Part shown: piece by piece, positions 19,034-28,806 of the stretch
How positions within the stretch are numbered: the first letter of the stretch is position 1
How the letters are laid out: every line of letters begins with the position of its first letter
Source of the DNA: Bacteroides sp. GM023
GTDB taxonomy: Bacteria > Bacteroidota > Bacteroidia > Bacteroidales > Bacteroidaceae
NCBI RefSeq assembly: GCF_014750685.1
Contig: NZ_JAAXGE010000007.1
Location: forward strand, 372,001 to 436,000
Length of the DNA stretch: 64,000 bases
Direction of reading: 5' to 3'
Made by a program: the position numbers and the translations under genes
The notes under the pieces: generated by a model
Database searches by the model: none
What the model was told of the DNA's origin: nothing
Seen by the model: the letters and a program-made list of their open reading frames with translations, nothing else

Positions 19034-22000
19034 TTATAATACGATGTTGATACCACATGAGATTGTACGGCTTAACGGATAGGTCATACCATTCTGATAA
19101 AGAGCTTCCGGGTCAAAGTTAGCGTTGATCTTGGTCCCTGTCCATAAATTGTCCGCAGAGAAGAAGATACGCACTTTTTCGAGATAAGCCTTTGCTGTCC
19201 AAGTTTTTGGAAGAGTGTAGCCTATTTGTAAGTTTTTCAAACGGATATAAGCTGCATTCTGTAAATAACCGGATTGTTTCTGGCGATTCTGTCCGCTATT
19301 CATGATCGGACGTGGAAAATAACCGTTTGTATTAGCGCCCAGTTCATCTCCTTCGGGACGGAAGAAATTCATGTGCTCTTTATAACCTGTGGATGCCCAT
19401 TCATTACCATTGATTCCCCAAAATATCATACCGTCCAACCAGTAGTCGCGTTTCATTACACCTTGGAACATAACACTGAAATCGAATCCTTTATACTCTG
19501 CTCCGAGATTAATGCCAAATCGATAACGGGGAGTACTGTTACCTATTATGCAAAGATCGCCAGGATCTTCTGCAGTGGTCCCTTTGGTAATGGCGGGATC
19601 GTCATCTAGATTAGCATACATCATGTCTCCGGCTTTCCAGGTCTTTGTTCCACCGGCAAGTGTGTTTTGGTCATGAATAGCTATATAATCAGCAATCTCT
19701 TGGTCTGTTTTAGCCATGCCAAGTGTTTTTAGCCCCCAAATTTCACCTAATTTCTTACCTGTCCAGTATAATTCATTGCCATTACCGTCAACAAACTGTT
19801 TATTTGCACTGGGATAGTCGGTAACCTCCGTTTGTGAATCGGAAACATTGAATCCTACATAATAATTTACTTGTCCTATACGGTCTTGCCAATTGATTTG
19901 AAGTTCCCAGCCTTTAGTTTGTAAAGAAGTGTTATTCTTTTTGGGAGACCCTGCTCCTACGATTGGTGAAATAACTTCAGCAGGTCCTACCATGTCTTTG
20001 GTGTTGCGGACAAAGTATTCGAAGTAACCTGTTAAACGATTATTTAATGCTCCGAAATCGACTCCGTAGTTATAACTATAAATTCGTTCCCATGATAACA
20101 GTGAACTGACCAGTCCTGGTGAGGATGCTATATTCGACTTATTCGTTGTATTGGTCAACCATCTGCCTCCGGCATCTGGAGTACCTACAGTGATATTCTG
20201 AATAGAATAAGTAGGATACCAGTTATCTGTATTTTGATTACCTAGACTACCATAGGAGAATCGTGGTTTTAACAGATTTACGTATTTTTCAAGCGGTTGC
20301 CAGAAATTTTCCCGAGCTATGTTCCAACCAATGGATACAGAAGGAAATGTTCCCCAACGGCGATCTCCTCGAAAGCGTGATGTACCGTCACGACGTATAT
20401 TAAATTCAAATAAGTAACGGCCTTTGTAGTCGTAATTCACACGGCCGAAATATCCAAATGTTGCCCATTCGTTTATGGTTGCATCGTTACTGCTAACTCC
20501 ATTAGCTGTGTGCACGGTTGCTACATTATCATTGATTACATCAGTACGTTTTGCCCATAATTTATTGATGAAATACTTTTCACTATTCATACCAATCATA
20601 ATTTTAAAGTTGTGATCGTTGAAGAGAGAAAAAGTATAATCTGCATAGGCTGATGTAGTAAATAAGGAACTTTGATTAGCTTCACTGTAAGCTTGTGTTT
20701 TACCTGCTGCTAAATCAGTATCTCCTCCTAGCCATTGCTCTGGAACAGGTTCATTATTTCTATTATATAAGTATATTTTGGCTACATTGTAACGGTTTTG
20801 GAAACTTTCTGTGCGTAATGCTACGTCCCCATGTATTGTGAGTCCTTTTAGAGGAGTGAGTAAAACACTTGCTTGCGTATAATAGTCATCATTGATAGTC
20901 TTGGAACGTCCGCCTGAAGTTAATTGCATCAGTTTAGGATTACGTGTGTAGTGACCGTTATTATCATATAATGGCATGTTAGGGTGTAGTTTGGTTGTCT
21001 CAGAGAAGAAACGGTCTCCATACAATTTTAGAAATGTAGGCATTTCTATATCCTCTCGTATGAAACGAGAATTAAATTCAACTTTCATCCATTTAGTGAT
21101 ATCTGCACTGATTTTAGCACTGGCATTGAATCTCTTTTTAGAATCATCCGTGTAATTCATTTGTCCTTCTTGTCCCATGTATGCTCCGGACAAATAATAT
21201 CTTACTTTCTCACTACCACCGGAGAAGCTTACGTTATGTTCTTGACCGAAAGCAGTTTTATCAATATAGTTTCGTGTCCAGTTTTGGTTGTCATTAGATC
21301 TAATATTAAAGACAAAGAAGTTATCGCCTTGGCTTAGTGAAGGGTCGGCAGTTTCTGTAATTTCTCCTCGCATATATTGCTGGATTCTGTCCATTGTTTC
21401 TTGAGAGAAAATTGGGGCTCCGCCGTCATCGTTATTTGCTTTTGCCCGATTGAAGTATTGGGCAAATGTATAAGCATCGAGCATATCAGGAATATTAGTT
21501 GGACGAGACCAGCGAAAGTTTCCTGAATATTGAACGGAAACTTTCCCTTTTTGTCCAGACTTGGTTGTGATAAGCACAACACCGAATGGGGCACGTGAAC
21601 CATATACAGCAGAAGATGCGGCGTCTTTTAAGATGGAAATGTTTTCAATGTCCTGAGGATTTAATGTGTTGATGTCACCTTCTACTCCATCAATCAATAT
21701 CAAAGGTGAAGATTTTGAACCGGTTCCCAAATTACCTGTACCACGAATGTTTATAGAGGGATTGGCATCCAGCTTACCACCGGCATTAGGCGTGCTGATA
21801 TTTAATCCTGGCACTGCTCCCTGAAGAGCCTGTGCTACGGAACTTACCGGGCGCGATTCCAATACTTTGGTATCTACTGTTGCTACTGCTCCGGTCAGGT
21901 TTACCTTCTTTTGCGTACCGAAGCCTACCACTACAACTTCATCCAGATTCTGTGTGTTTTCGACTAAGATAATGTTAATGGTCGTCTGATTTCCATTGAC

Positions 22001-22252
22001 TGTGATTTGTTGAGGTTGATACCCTATATAGGATATCTTTAGTACGCTTCCTTTCACGACATTTTTGAGTGAGAAGTTACCATCCATGTCTGTAATGGTT
22101 CCGTTGCTGGTGTTTTCTACTAATACACTGGCGCCGATGATAGGCTCATTGAGCCTTTGGTCCATAACGGTGCCTTTGATACTGAGTTGCTGGGCATATA
22201 TAAAGCTAATACCTAGCAATAGCATGATGAGTAATGATGTTAGTTTTCTCAT
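19034..22252 (-). CDS. SusC-family TonB-dependent transporter (fucosidase/sulfatase PUL)
   Basis: A 1072-residue outer membrane transporter. It has a signal peptide (LLIMLLLGISFIYAQ), an N-terminal carboxypeptidase-like domain (LSIKGTVMDQRLNEPIIGAS), a TonB box (NLDEVVVVGFGTQKK near residue 110), a plug with SINIRGTGNLG and SPLILIDGVEG, then a barrel with the late family block FSVMFQGVMKRDYWL and a terminal SCGINIVL. It is the first gene of a four-gene minus-strand PUL divergent from the HTCS gene. Domain order and length are normal and no lesion was seen. Confidence 0.96.
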   Translation of the reverse strand: MRKLTSLLIMLLLGISFIYAQQLSIKGTVMDQRLNEPIIGASVLVENTSNGTITDMDGNFSLKNVVKGSVLKISYIGYQPQQITVNGNQTTINIILVENTQNLDEVVVVGFGTQKKVNLTGAVATVDTKVLESRPVSSVAQALQGAVPGLNISTPNAGGKLDANPSINIRGTGNLGTGSKSSPLILIDGVEGDINTLNPQDIENISILKDAASSAVYGSRAPFGVVLITTKSGQKGKVSVQYSGNFRWSRPTNIPDMLDAYTFAQYFNRAKANNDDGGAPIFSQETMDRIQQYMRGEITETADPSLSQGDNFFVFNIRSNDNQNWTRNYIDKTAFGQEHNVSFSGGSEKVRYYLSGAYMGQEGQMNYTDDSKKRFNASAKISADITKWMKVEFNSRFIREDIEMPTFLKLYGDRFFSETTKLHPNMPLYDNNGHYTRNPKLMQLTSGGRSKTINDDYYTQASVLLTPLKGLTIHGDVALRTESFQNRYNVAKIYLYNRNNEPVPEQWLGGDTDLAAGKTQAYSEANQSSLFTTSAYADYTFSLFNDHNFKIMIGMNSEKYFINKLWAKRTDVINDNVATVHTANGVSSNDATINEWATFGYFGRVNYDYKGRYLFEFNIRRDGTSRFRGDRRWGTFPSVSIGWNIARENFWQPLEKYVNLLKPRFSYGSLGNQNTDNWYPTYSIQNITVGTPDAGGRWLTNTTNKSNIASSPGLVSSLLSWERIYSYNYGVDFGALNNRLTGYFEYFVRNTKDMVGPAEVISPIVGAGSPKKNNTSLQTKGWELQINWQDRIGQVNYYVGFNVSDSQTEVTDYPSANKQFVDGNGNELYWTGKKLGEIWGLKTLGMAKTDQEIADYIAIHDQNTLAGGTKTWKAGDMMYANLDDDPAITKGTTAEDPGDLCIIGNSTPRYRFGINLGAEYKGFDFSVMFQGVMKRDYWLDGMIFWGINGNEWASTGYKEHMNFFRPEGDELGANTNGYFPRPIMNSGQNRQKQSGYLQNAAYIRLKNLQIGYTLPKTWTAKAYLEKVRIFFSADNLWTGTKINANFDPEALYQNGMTYPLSRTISCGINIVL

Positions 22253-22288
22253 TGCATTTCATTTAAAGTTAAACATAGTGTTATATTG

Positions 22289-22296
22289 CAAAAGTA
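22289..22296 (-). promoter_or_regulatory. Candidate -7 box for the fucosidase/sulfatase PUL
   Basis: The plus strand reads CAAAAGTA, which is TACTTTTG on the minus strand, a match to TAnnTTTG about 37 bases before the susC start. No clear -33 TTTG was found, as is common where an HTCS activates. Confidence 0.5.
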
Positions 22297-22428
22297 CGTG
22301 AGCGTGGATTTTCGAGATATGCATGTTCTTATCATTTAGCATACATGTTTAATTCAAACATTATTTCTTTATAACTTTTTTTTGTGTATTTGAGTGTGAC
22401 TTTGTTTATTTGCATTAAAACAAATGCA

Positions 22429-25400
22429 ATGAAGTGCTTAAATCCAATTCTTCTTTTTTTAATTGTAAGTAGTCCAATAAGTCTTGTTCATGCTTTTTTT
22501 GATAAGGATATTCGTATCTTGACAATGCAAAATGGATTGGCCGATAATACAATAACCTCTATATATAAAGATGATGATGGATTTATGTGGTTCGGAACAA
22601 GTAATGGGTTGAGCCGTTATGACGGCAGAACTATCAGAAATTTCAGACCGATAGAGGAGTACCTTCCTAATACCGTTATTATGCGATTATCGAGTGATTA
22701 TTTAGGAATTATTTCTAATGGGACTTTTCATTCTTTTAACCGGAAGCTGGAAGCTTTTATTCCTGTGTTCTCAGATTTTAGGGAGGAGAAATTAACCTTT
22801 GAACATATATTGCCAGCTGATGAGTCTTCTTTTTGGGGAATATCGGGAAAAAAGTTACTATTGTGTCAATGGGAAGAACAAACGAAATCGGAAAAGAATA
22901 CATTTTCTATTCATGTTAGAGTACAAAAAGAGTATAACTTATTATCGGGGAATGATGTTTTTTTTAATACTCTCTGCTATGACGAGGAGAATAAAAATAA
23001 ACTTTGGTTGACAACTAATAAAGGGGATTTATTTCTATTCTGTCCGGATACATCAGAGGTGTGTCTAAATATTTCGCTGGATCATGAAACCCCTTTGAGA
23101 ATAACTTCTATTTTAAGTAGAGAGGGTATTGTTTGGGTTTCAACTTTAGTTAGAGGTATTATTCGCTACCATACACGCACCGGGCTTATTGATCGTATTT
23201 CTTATGGCGGAGTGGAAAAAGAGAATCTCCTGTCGCATACAGATGTGTATGAGACGATATACATTGGTAATAATCGTTACTTAGCGGCTACATGGAGTGG
23301 ATATACCTTATTGATGCCTGATAAAGACAAAAAGGAAGAGTTAGTTTCAGAGATATACAACTACACACATACACAGATTTACCGGAATCTTGAGACAAGG
23401 ATGATTTCCGCTTATTATGATCCAAATGGTGTCCTATGGATAGGTACCAATGGAGGTGGAGTAATGTACTCGGACTTGAGGTCTCAGTTTTATAACCGCT
23501 ATAATCAGGACAGGCATAATGAGATATGTAGTGTGCTCGTGGATGATGAGCAGTATATATGGCTGGCTACTTTTCATAAAGGCATATTGCGGAGCGATAT
23601 GCCGTATATCCAAGGGAAAAAGCTGAGCTTTTCTGAAGTGAATATTAAAAGTTCAGAGTCGGAAGAAACTATATTATGTGCTTTGAAAGATTCTGTCGGA
23701 AATCTTTGGTTTGGAAATAAGAATGGTATGCTGTCTGTTTATAATGTTAAGTCCGGTAGCTTTATAATCCGCCCTCTATTGATAAACGGGATTGCCAATG
23801 AGTCTCCTGTATGGGCTTTGTATATGGATGGGAAGGAACGACTTTGGGTTGGTACTGAACAAGGACTTCTTTTATATGAGCCTCAGATAGGGACATGTGT
23901 AAAACTGCCAGTAGAGTGCTGCTTAGACGAAAAAAGTCCTCTTTGGGTACGTGCCATCGCCGGAACAAAAGATGGGACAATATGGCTGGGGACAAGTGAA
24001 CAAGGGGTATGTCGGATTACAGAGTCAGCTTCCTGTGATATAATGGCACAAAATGGTTATGAATGTAGTATAAACTTGGATTATCATTCTGTACGTTCAT
24101 TATTGGCATCTTCGGATGGGAATTTATATGTAGGTTATACTGATGGTTTTGCTATTCTGTCACCTTCTCAAGACAAATTCTGCGAGTTTTATACTACTGA
24201 CGATGGATTGTGCAGTAACTTTGTCGGATGTGTAGTGGAAGATGGTAAAGGTCATATTTGGCTGGGTAGTAATTCAGGAATATCACGTTATAGTCGTCAT
24301 CAACATCTTTTTTATAATTATTATATTACAGGAAGTAATCGTTCTGCTCTATTCAGTTGTAACACTTTGTTTTTTGGAAATAATCAGAGTTTGACTTATT
24401 TTGACCCGGATGAAATAGACGCTTATCCGAACAATGAACGCGTTTTGATAACTGGTTTGGAGGTTGATAGTCATCCGGTTGAGATAGGTGAAAAGGTGAA
24501 TAATCAGATTGTGCTTGACAAAATGATTTCTTATACGGAACAGGTGATCTTGAATAATAATAATCGGGATTTTTCTTTAGTGTTCAATAATTTGTCTTAC
24601 TCTAACGAACAACAAAAATATAACTATCGGCTTTTGCCTTATCAGAATGACTGGTCGATATCTGATGATGGGGAAAAAGCGTCATATACTAATTTGCCTA
24701 CTGGAGATTATGTCTTTGAAGTAAGAAGTATTTATCCGGATGGACAGACAGGAACTGTGACTTCTTTGAAAATCGTGATTCTTCCACATTGGAGTAATAC
24801 CTTAATATTTCGCATTTTCATATTCTTGTTAGTATTTGGAGGGATAGTTTATTGCATACGGCTGATAAAAATACGCCATAAACGTTTAGAACGAGAAATG
24901 CAGATGAAACATGAGTTATTAACTATCAATATGGAACGTGAAAAGGAACATCAGATACGTATGGAGCGTGATAACTTCTTTATAGGCGTTGCACATGAAC
25001 TGAGGACTCCACTAACTTTGATCTTGGCTCCATTGCAAGAGTTAATGAAACAAGGTCATTCGTCAGAACCTTTTTATAAGAAATTGCAGGTAATATATAA
25101 GAATGCAACTTCGCTGCATACTTTGGTCGATCATTTACTATATATACAAAAAGTAGGGGCTGGAATGGTGAAACTTCGGATATCGGAAGTAGATTTGGTA
25201 CAATTGATAAAAAATGTGTCGGATCCATTCCGGCAAATGGCAGAAATCAGGGGGGTGCATTTTGATATAAATCTACCGGAAAAGAAACTTCTGTTTTGGG
25301 TAGACGAGAACAAGATTTTTTCAGCTGTACAAAATCTGCTTTCAAATGCTTTTAAATATACACCATCTTCGGGAGGTGGTAGTATCTCGCTTTCTGTTTC

Positions 25401-26535
25401 TTATGTGATGAGGGACGGGAATGGTTATTGTCAGATAGTTGTATCAGATACTGGTGTAGGAATCTCGAAAGATTTACAGAAACATGTTTTTGAATCATTC
25501 ATAACAGGAGAGAATATACCGGAGATTTCGACAAGGGTAGGAATGGGGTTACACATAGTGAAAAACACAATGGATTTGCATCATGGCTTGGTTACATTGG
25601 AAAGTATGCCAGGTGAGGGAAGTACGTTTGTATTGTATATTCCTGAGGGCAAAGAACATTTCTCTAAAGATACTTATGAGTTGACGAATTGTCAACAGAA
25701 AGAAATAAGGCAGGAAGATGAATTTGAACCGGAATTGTTCTTGTCGGTTTCGTCTGATGAAACGCAGAATGTGACATCAAAGAAAAGTCTGTTAATCATT
25801 GAAGATAATGAAGATGTTCGTGATTATATTCATGGTTTATTTGCCTCTAAATACGTTGTCCATGAAGCAGATAATGGCGAGAAAGGGGTGTCTATGGCAA
25901 AGGAACAATTACCGGATCTGATAATTTCTGATGTGATGATGCCTGTAAAAGATGGTTTTACTTGTTGCCGGGAGATTCGTGCACAGCAGGAAACTGCACA
26001 TATTCCTATTCTAATATTAACAGCTAAGGCGGAAGATGCGGATGTATTACAAGGTTCGCATAGTGGGGCGGACGATTATATGATGAAACCTTTTAATCCG
26101 GAAATCTTGAAGGCGAAGGTGGATAACCTGATTTTACAGCGTGAACAATTAAAGCGGATTTACACAAAAGCTTTGATGCTGAAACAAAAATCGGAAGAAG
26201 GGGAGCATGATGATGCTTTCTTGCAGCAGCTTATTCATGTGATAGAAGCAAATCTTTCTAATGAGAACTTAAATGTCAAGATGCTAGCCGAGCAACTGAA
26301 TATGAGTCAGCCTACATTATATCGTAAAGTGAAACAACGTAGTGACTTGTCTGTAATAGAAATGATTCGCAGTATCCGTATTAGTAAAGCCGCTTCGCTA
26401 ATATTGGAAAATCACTATTCGATTCAGGAGATTACAGAGATGGTCGGTTATTCGGATACCCGTACTCTTCGCAAGCATTTCACAGAACATTTTGGGGTAT
26501 CTCCTTCTAAATATATCGGGAAAAAGAATTTATAA
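22429..26535 (+). CDS. Hybrid two-component system sensor/regulator (HTCS), complete
   Basis: A single protein of 1368 residues combining sensor and transcription factor. The start at 22429 is chosen because it begins a signal peptide (MKCLNPILLFLIVSSP...VHA). Next come two seven-bladed propeller-type periplasmic domains with Reg_prop repeats such as DGFMWFGTSNGLSRYDG, then a Y_Y_Y domain (about 690-785), a membrane helix near 790-810, HisKA with FFIGVAHELRTPLTL (about 848-862), a HATPase (about 960-1075), a receiver (about 1120-1227) with LIISDVMMP, and an AraC-type helix-turn-helix at the end. It is divergent from susC by 176 bases and should bind a breakdown product of that PUL's glycan and switch the PUL on. 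All phosphorelay residues are present. The gene looks AT-richer than the mannan PUL. Confidence 0.97.
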   Translation: MKCLNPILLFLIVSSPISLVHAFFDKDIRILTMQNGLADNTITSIYKDDDGFMWFGTSNGLSRYDGRTIRNFRPIEEYLPNTVIMRLSSDYLGIISNGTFHSFNRKLEAFIPVFSDFREEKLTFEHILPADESSFWGISGKKLLLCQWEEQTKSEKNTFSIHVRVQKEYNLLSGNDVFFNTLCYDEENKNKLWLTTNKGDLFLFCPDTSEVCLNISLDHETPLRITSILSREGIVWVSTLVRGIIRYHTRTGLIDRISYGGVEKENLLSHTDVYETIYIGNNRYLAATWSGYTLLMPDKDKKEELVSEIYNYTHTQIYRNLETRMISAYYDPNGVLWIGTNGGGVMYSDLRSQFYNRYNQDRHNEICSVLVDDEQYIWLATFHKGILRSDMPYIQGKKLSFSEVNIKSSESEETILCALKDSVGNLWFGNKNGMLSVYNVKSGSFIIRPLLINGIANESPVWALYMDGKERLWVGTEQGLLLYEPQIGTCVKLPVECCLDEKSPLWVRAIAGTKDGTIWLGTSEQGVCRITESASCDIMAQNGYECSINLDYHSVRSLLASSDGNLYVGYTDGFAILSPSQDKFCEFYTTDDGLCSNFVGCVVEDGKGHIWLGSNSGISRYSRHQHLFYNYYITGSNRSALFSCNTLFFGNNQSLTYFDPDEIDAYPNNERVLITGLEVDSHPVEIGEKVNNQIVLDKMISYTEQVILNNNNRDFSLVFNNLSYSNEQQKYNYRLLPYQNDWSISDDGEKASYTNLPTGDYVFEVRSIYPDGQTGTVTSLKIVILPHWSNTLIFRIFIFLLVFGGIVYCIRLIKIRHKRLEREMQMKHELLTINMEREKEHQIRMERDNFFIGVAHELRTPLTLILAPLQELMKQGHSSEPFYKKLQVIYKNATSLHTLVDHLLYIQKVGAGMVKLRISEVDLVQLIKNVSDPFRQMAEIRGVHFDINLPEKKLLFWVDENKIFSAVQNLLSNAFKYTPSSGGGSISLSVSYVMRDGNGYCQIVVSDTGVGISKDLQKHVFESFITGENIPEISTRVGMGLHIVKNTMDLHHGLVTLESMPGEGSTFVLYIPEGKEHFSKDTYELTNCQQKEIRQEDEFEPELFLSVSSDETQNVTSKKSLLIIEDNEDVRDYIHGLFASKYVVHEADNGEKGVSMAKEQLPDLIISDVMMPVKDGFTCCREIRAQQETAHIPILILTAKAEDADVLQGSHSGADDYMMKPFNPEILKAKVDNLILQREQLKRIYTKALMLKQKSEEGEHDDAFLQQLIHVIEANLSNENLNVKMLAEQLNMSQPTLYRKVKQRSDLSVIEMIRSIRISKAASLILENHYSIQEITEMVGYSDTRTLRKHFTEHFGVSPSKYIGKKNL

Positions 26536-26631
26536 AACTGTAATGGCTTGATAAAAGTTGACTACTATTGGTTTTATCTTTGGTTTCTGTAGACAAGATA
26601 TCTGTCTTATCTCTAACGAGTGTGGACAGGT

Positions 26632-27918
26632 TTAGTCTTGTGAATTTTCTTTTCCCGGAGTTCCGCCAGTAGAGTCTTTGGAAGAATGCCAGTTCTTTTT
26701 AGTCGAAGAGGTTAGTTCCGGTGAAATCTTCTCAAGAGATATGCCTTGATGCCTTTTATTGTTGGAACTGTGCATAGATTCAAAGTAGCTGCATTTGTCG
26801 ATAAGTCGTGACTTCTCTTCATTTGTCATAATAGCTAGGTGGCTGTCCTCATTTGTCAATACAGGGAATTTGGGAATATCGATGATTGTTTCTCCGTTTA
26901 CTTTATGTTTCTTGATAAGAGTGGCGGCTGATTTAGTAAGACATATATATCCATAAGGCGGAACGCTTATTTCCTGCTTGCCGTCCATCTGTTGGAGAAT
27001 AACACTCGTCTTGGTTTCTGTAGAATTACCTCCTGTATCAATATACCTCATAAGTTTTAATGACGGAATAGATACTGTGGAGTCGGACGGATTATACAGT
27101 TCAATATATTCCGCACCGTCTTTTGCATTATCATACATCACTTCATTGAACAACAGTATGTTCTTTACTTCTTCCGGATAATCGGGAAGAGTCGGGTCTA
27201 CCGGGACGTCCGGCTCATCCGGTGTGTCATCGGGATTAGTAGTCGTTTCTACATCATTAGTCAATCGTATATGATGAAAAGTGAAGCCTTGGCATCGTGT
27301 TTTTGTATAAACACAATATATTCCTGAGCAGATAGAATTTTGTATGCTGATGTCTTTGATTTGTTTTTCTTTGGTATATTCGTTTTCAGATTCCAATCGT
27401 GTCCAAAAAGTCCAGTAGCCGTTATTGTCACATTCTACCTTTATGTATAGTTTCGGTGAATTGTCTCCTTTCATCAATTCTCTTCCCGATGCCAACAGTT
27501 TCGGTTGGTCACCATTCTGACGATAGAGTGCTACATTATCTTTAGCTCCGCCTATTTGTATAAAATAACCGTTTAAATTGCCGGTTAGAGTGTTGGATGA
27601 AGATGTCAGATAAAAACGTGCGTAATTATTGGCGGAAGGATTAAAAGTGAAGTGAATCCCAAATTCCCAACAGGTATTTCTGACAGTAGTGGAAGGGATT
27701 GTAATATAGGCTGTTCCGGCAGTCTCTTCCGGATCATTCAGATGCACTCCTTCTTTAGCATTGATAGTGAATTTATCGGTTTCCCCTGCCCAGGGAAGTT
27801 CGGATGTAAGATTGTCTTCTTCAAAATCTCCCTTTTCTTCGTCGTCGGCAGGAAGTGAACAACTATGGATTGTAGTAATAAAAAGACTCAATAAGAGAAA
27901 TGCCTTATAAATTCTCAT
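26632..27918 (-). CDS. Lipoprotein with lamin-tail (LTD) domain
   Basis: A 428-residue lipoprotein (TTIHSC-SLPADDEEKGD; acidic residues follow the Cys). The first half, to about residue 215, is a beta-rich module of unknown type (CWEFGIHFTFNPSANNYARFYL) that looks like a concanavalin-type sandwich. A Thr/Pro/Asp-rich linker (about 225-245) leads to a lamin-tail domain: ILLFNEVMYDNAKDGAEYIELYNPSD, then SIPSLKLMRY and HLAIMTNEE. LTD domains occur in many secreted bacterial proteins, often beside nucleases or phosphatases, but no enzyme domain is present here. It is convergent with the HTCS gene. The function is unknown; surface binding is the most that can be proposed. Confidence 0.7.
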   Translation of the reverse strand: MRIYKAFLLLSLFITTIHSCSLPADDEEKGDFEEDNLTSELPWAGETDKFTINAKEGVHLNDPEETAGTAYITIPSTTVRNTCWEFGIHFTFNPSANNYARFYLTSSSNTLTGNLNGYFIQIGGAKDNVALYRQNGDQPKLLASGRELMKGDNSPKLYIKVECDNNGYWTFWTRLESENEYTKEKQIKDISIQNSICSGIYCVYTKTRCQGFTFHHIRLTNDVETTTNPDDTPDEPDVPVDPTLPDYPEEVKNILLFNEVMYDNAKDGAEYIELYNPSDSTVSIPSLKLMRYIDTGGNSTETKTSVILQQMDGKQEISVPPYGYICLTKSAATLIKKHKVNGETIIDIPKFPVLTNEDSHLAIMTNEEKSRLIDKCSYFESMHSSNNKRHQGISLEKISPELTSSTKKNWHSSKDSTGGTPGKENSQD

Positions 27919-28005
27919 ACGGTTTAATTCTTAGATGATTCTCAACTTCTTTAACCGTATTTGTTTGTGTCTAACGCAGAGGCAATTGCGGCTTCAACTA
28001 TTTCT

Positions 28006-28416
28006 TTATTCTATCTCCTTAAGTGAAATAAGTTCTTTGATTTTTAATATAAACAGTTCTGTCTTATCTAGCAAAGGTATGACATCCTCTTTCGTCCAAT
28101 CGAATAAGTCATCATAATCTCCTGATTTTCTCATATTTTGTAGTCGGGAAACTAAATGAGCATCTTCTTTACTAACAAGTCCTTTAGTGACGAATATTTG
28201 CCCGAATAGGCAGATAACCCCATTATGAGTTTTTGAGAATAGCCCCTTATCGGTAAGTAAGGCGGAAACAATGTGGAATGCTGCATAATATAAACGATTG
28301 GCAACTAGATTCCAATGTCCCAATTTTGCATTATCTTTAGCTTCAATCATTGTAGCTTCCGCTTTTTGGATGCGGTAGGCTATAATGGCTTTTTTTTCTT
28401 CAAGACTTAATGACAT
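28006..28416 (-). CDS. HEPN domain protein (toxin-like partner of MNT)
   Basis: A 136-residue all-alpha protein. ANRLYYAAFHIV carries the HEPN signature R-x6-H (Arg41, His48), the RNase-type catalytic pair of this superfamily, and SRLQNMRKSGDY fits the UPF0332-like branch. HEPN and MNT proteins are usually paired as toxin and antitoxin, the MNT partner modifying or blocking the HEPN RNase. It overlaps the preceding MNT gene by 10 bases, so translation is coupled. The H-x-Y tyrosine that is AMPylated in some systems is not seen after His48. Toxicity cannot be judged from sequence; some HEPN/MNT pairs in Bacteroides may be domesticated. Confidence 0.8.
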   Translation of the reverse strand: MSLSLEEKKAIIAYRIQKAEATMIEAKDNAKLGHWNLVANRLYYAAFHIVSALLTDKGLFSKTHNGVICLFGQIFVTKGLVSKEDAHLVSRLQNMRKSGDYDDLFDWTKEDVIPLLDKTELFILKIKELISLKEIE

Positions 28417-28733
28417 AGTACGATTCCTTCTTGTTCTACATTTTTATAAAAGAAAGTGAAGCTTCTTTTTTGCCAATCCTTATATGTATATAAAACGGGA
28501 TTTATCATTATTCCCATTTGCCATCCAAGTTCGATAAGCGGATAGGCCACATCATTAAAATCAGTGTTATTGATTCTATCCTTATGAAGAAGAATGAGAA
28601 TATCCCAATCGGAGTCTTCTCTCGCGTCACCACGAGCTTGAGACCCGAACAGCACAATCTTTGCCCCTGACGGAAGCAACTTCTCGGCTGTTTCACGAAT
28701 GGAATATATCACTCTTTCTTTTTCTTCTTGCAT
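28407..28733 (-). CDS. MNT-type minimal nucleotidyltransferase (antitoxin-like)
   Basis: A 108-residue protein of the polymerase-beta nucleotidyltransferase superfamily. It has the motif LFGSQARG (residues 28-35) and the metal-binding DSDWD, with Asp42 and Asp44. The open frame extends seven codons upstream to a TTG; the ATG at 28733 is preferred. It precedes and overlaps the HEPN gene. In characterised pairs the MNT protein adds AMP to the HEPN toxin, and the catalytic residues for that are present here. Confidence 0.82.
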   Translation of the reverse strand: MQEEKERVIYSIRETAEKLLPSGAKIVLFGSQARGDAREDSDWDILILLHKDRINNTDFNDVAYPLIELGWQMGIMINPVLYTYKDWQKRSFTFFYKNVEQEGIVLCH

Positions 28734-28806
28734 AAAAAACTTCCTTTTATGCAAAGTAACAATATATTTTCTTTTTATCCTATTAAATCCGGCACTTTTT
28801 CCAGTC

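Noticed and set aside
26575-26582. TATCTTTG as a promoter on the plus strand
   Set aside because: It would run antisense into the lamin-tail lipoprotein gene, and no -33 box is at the right distance.
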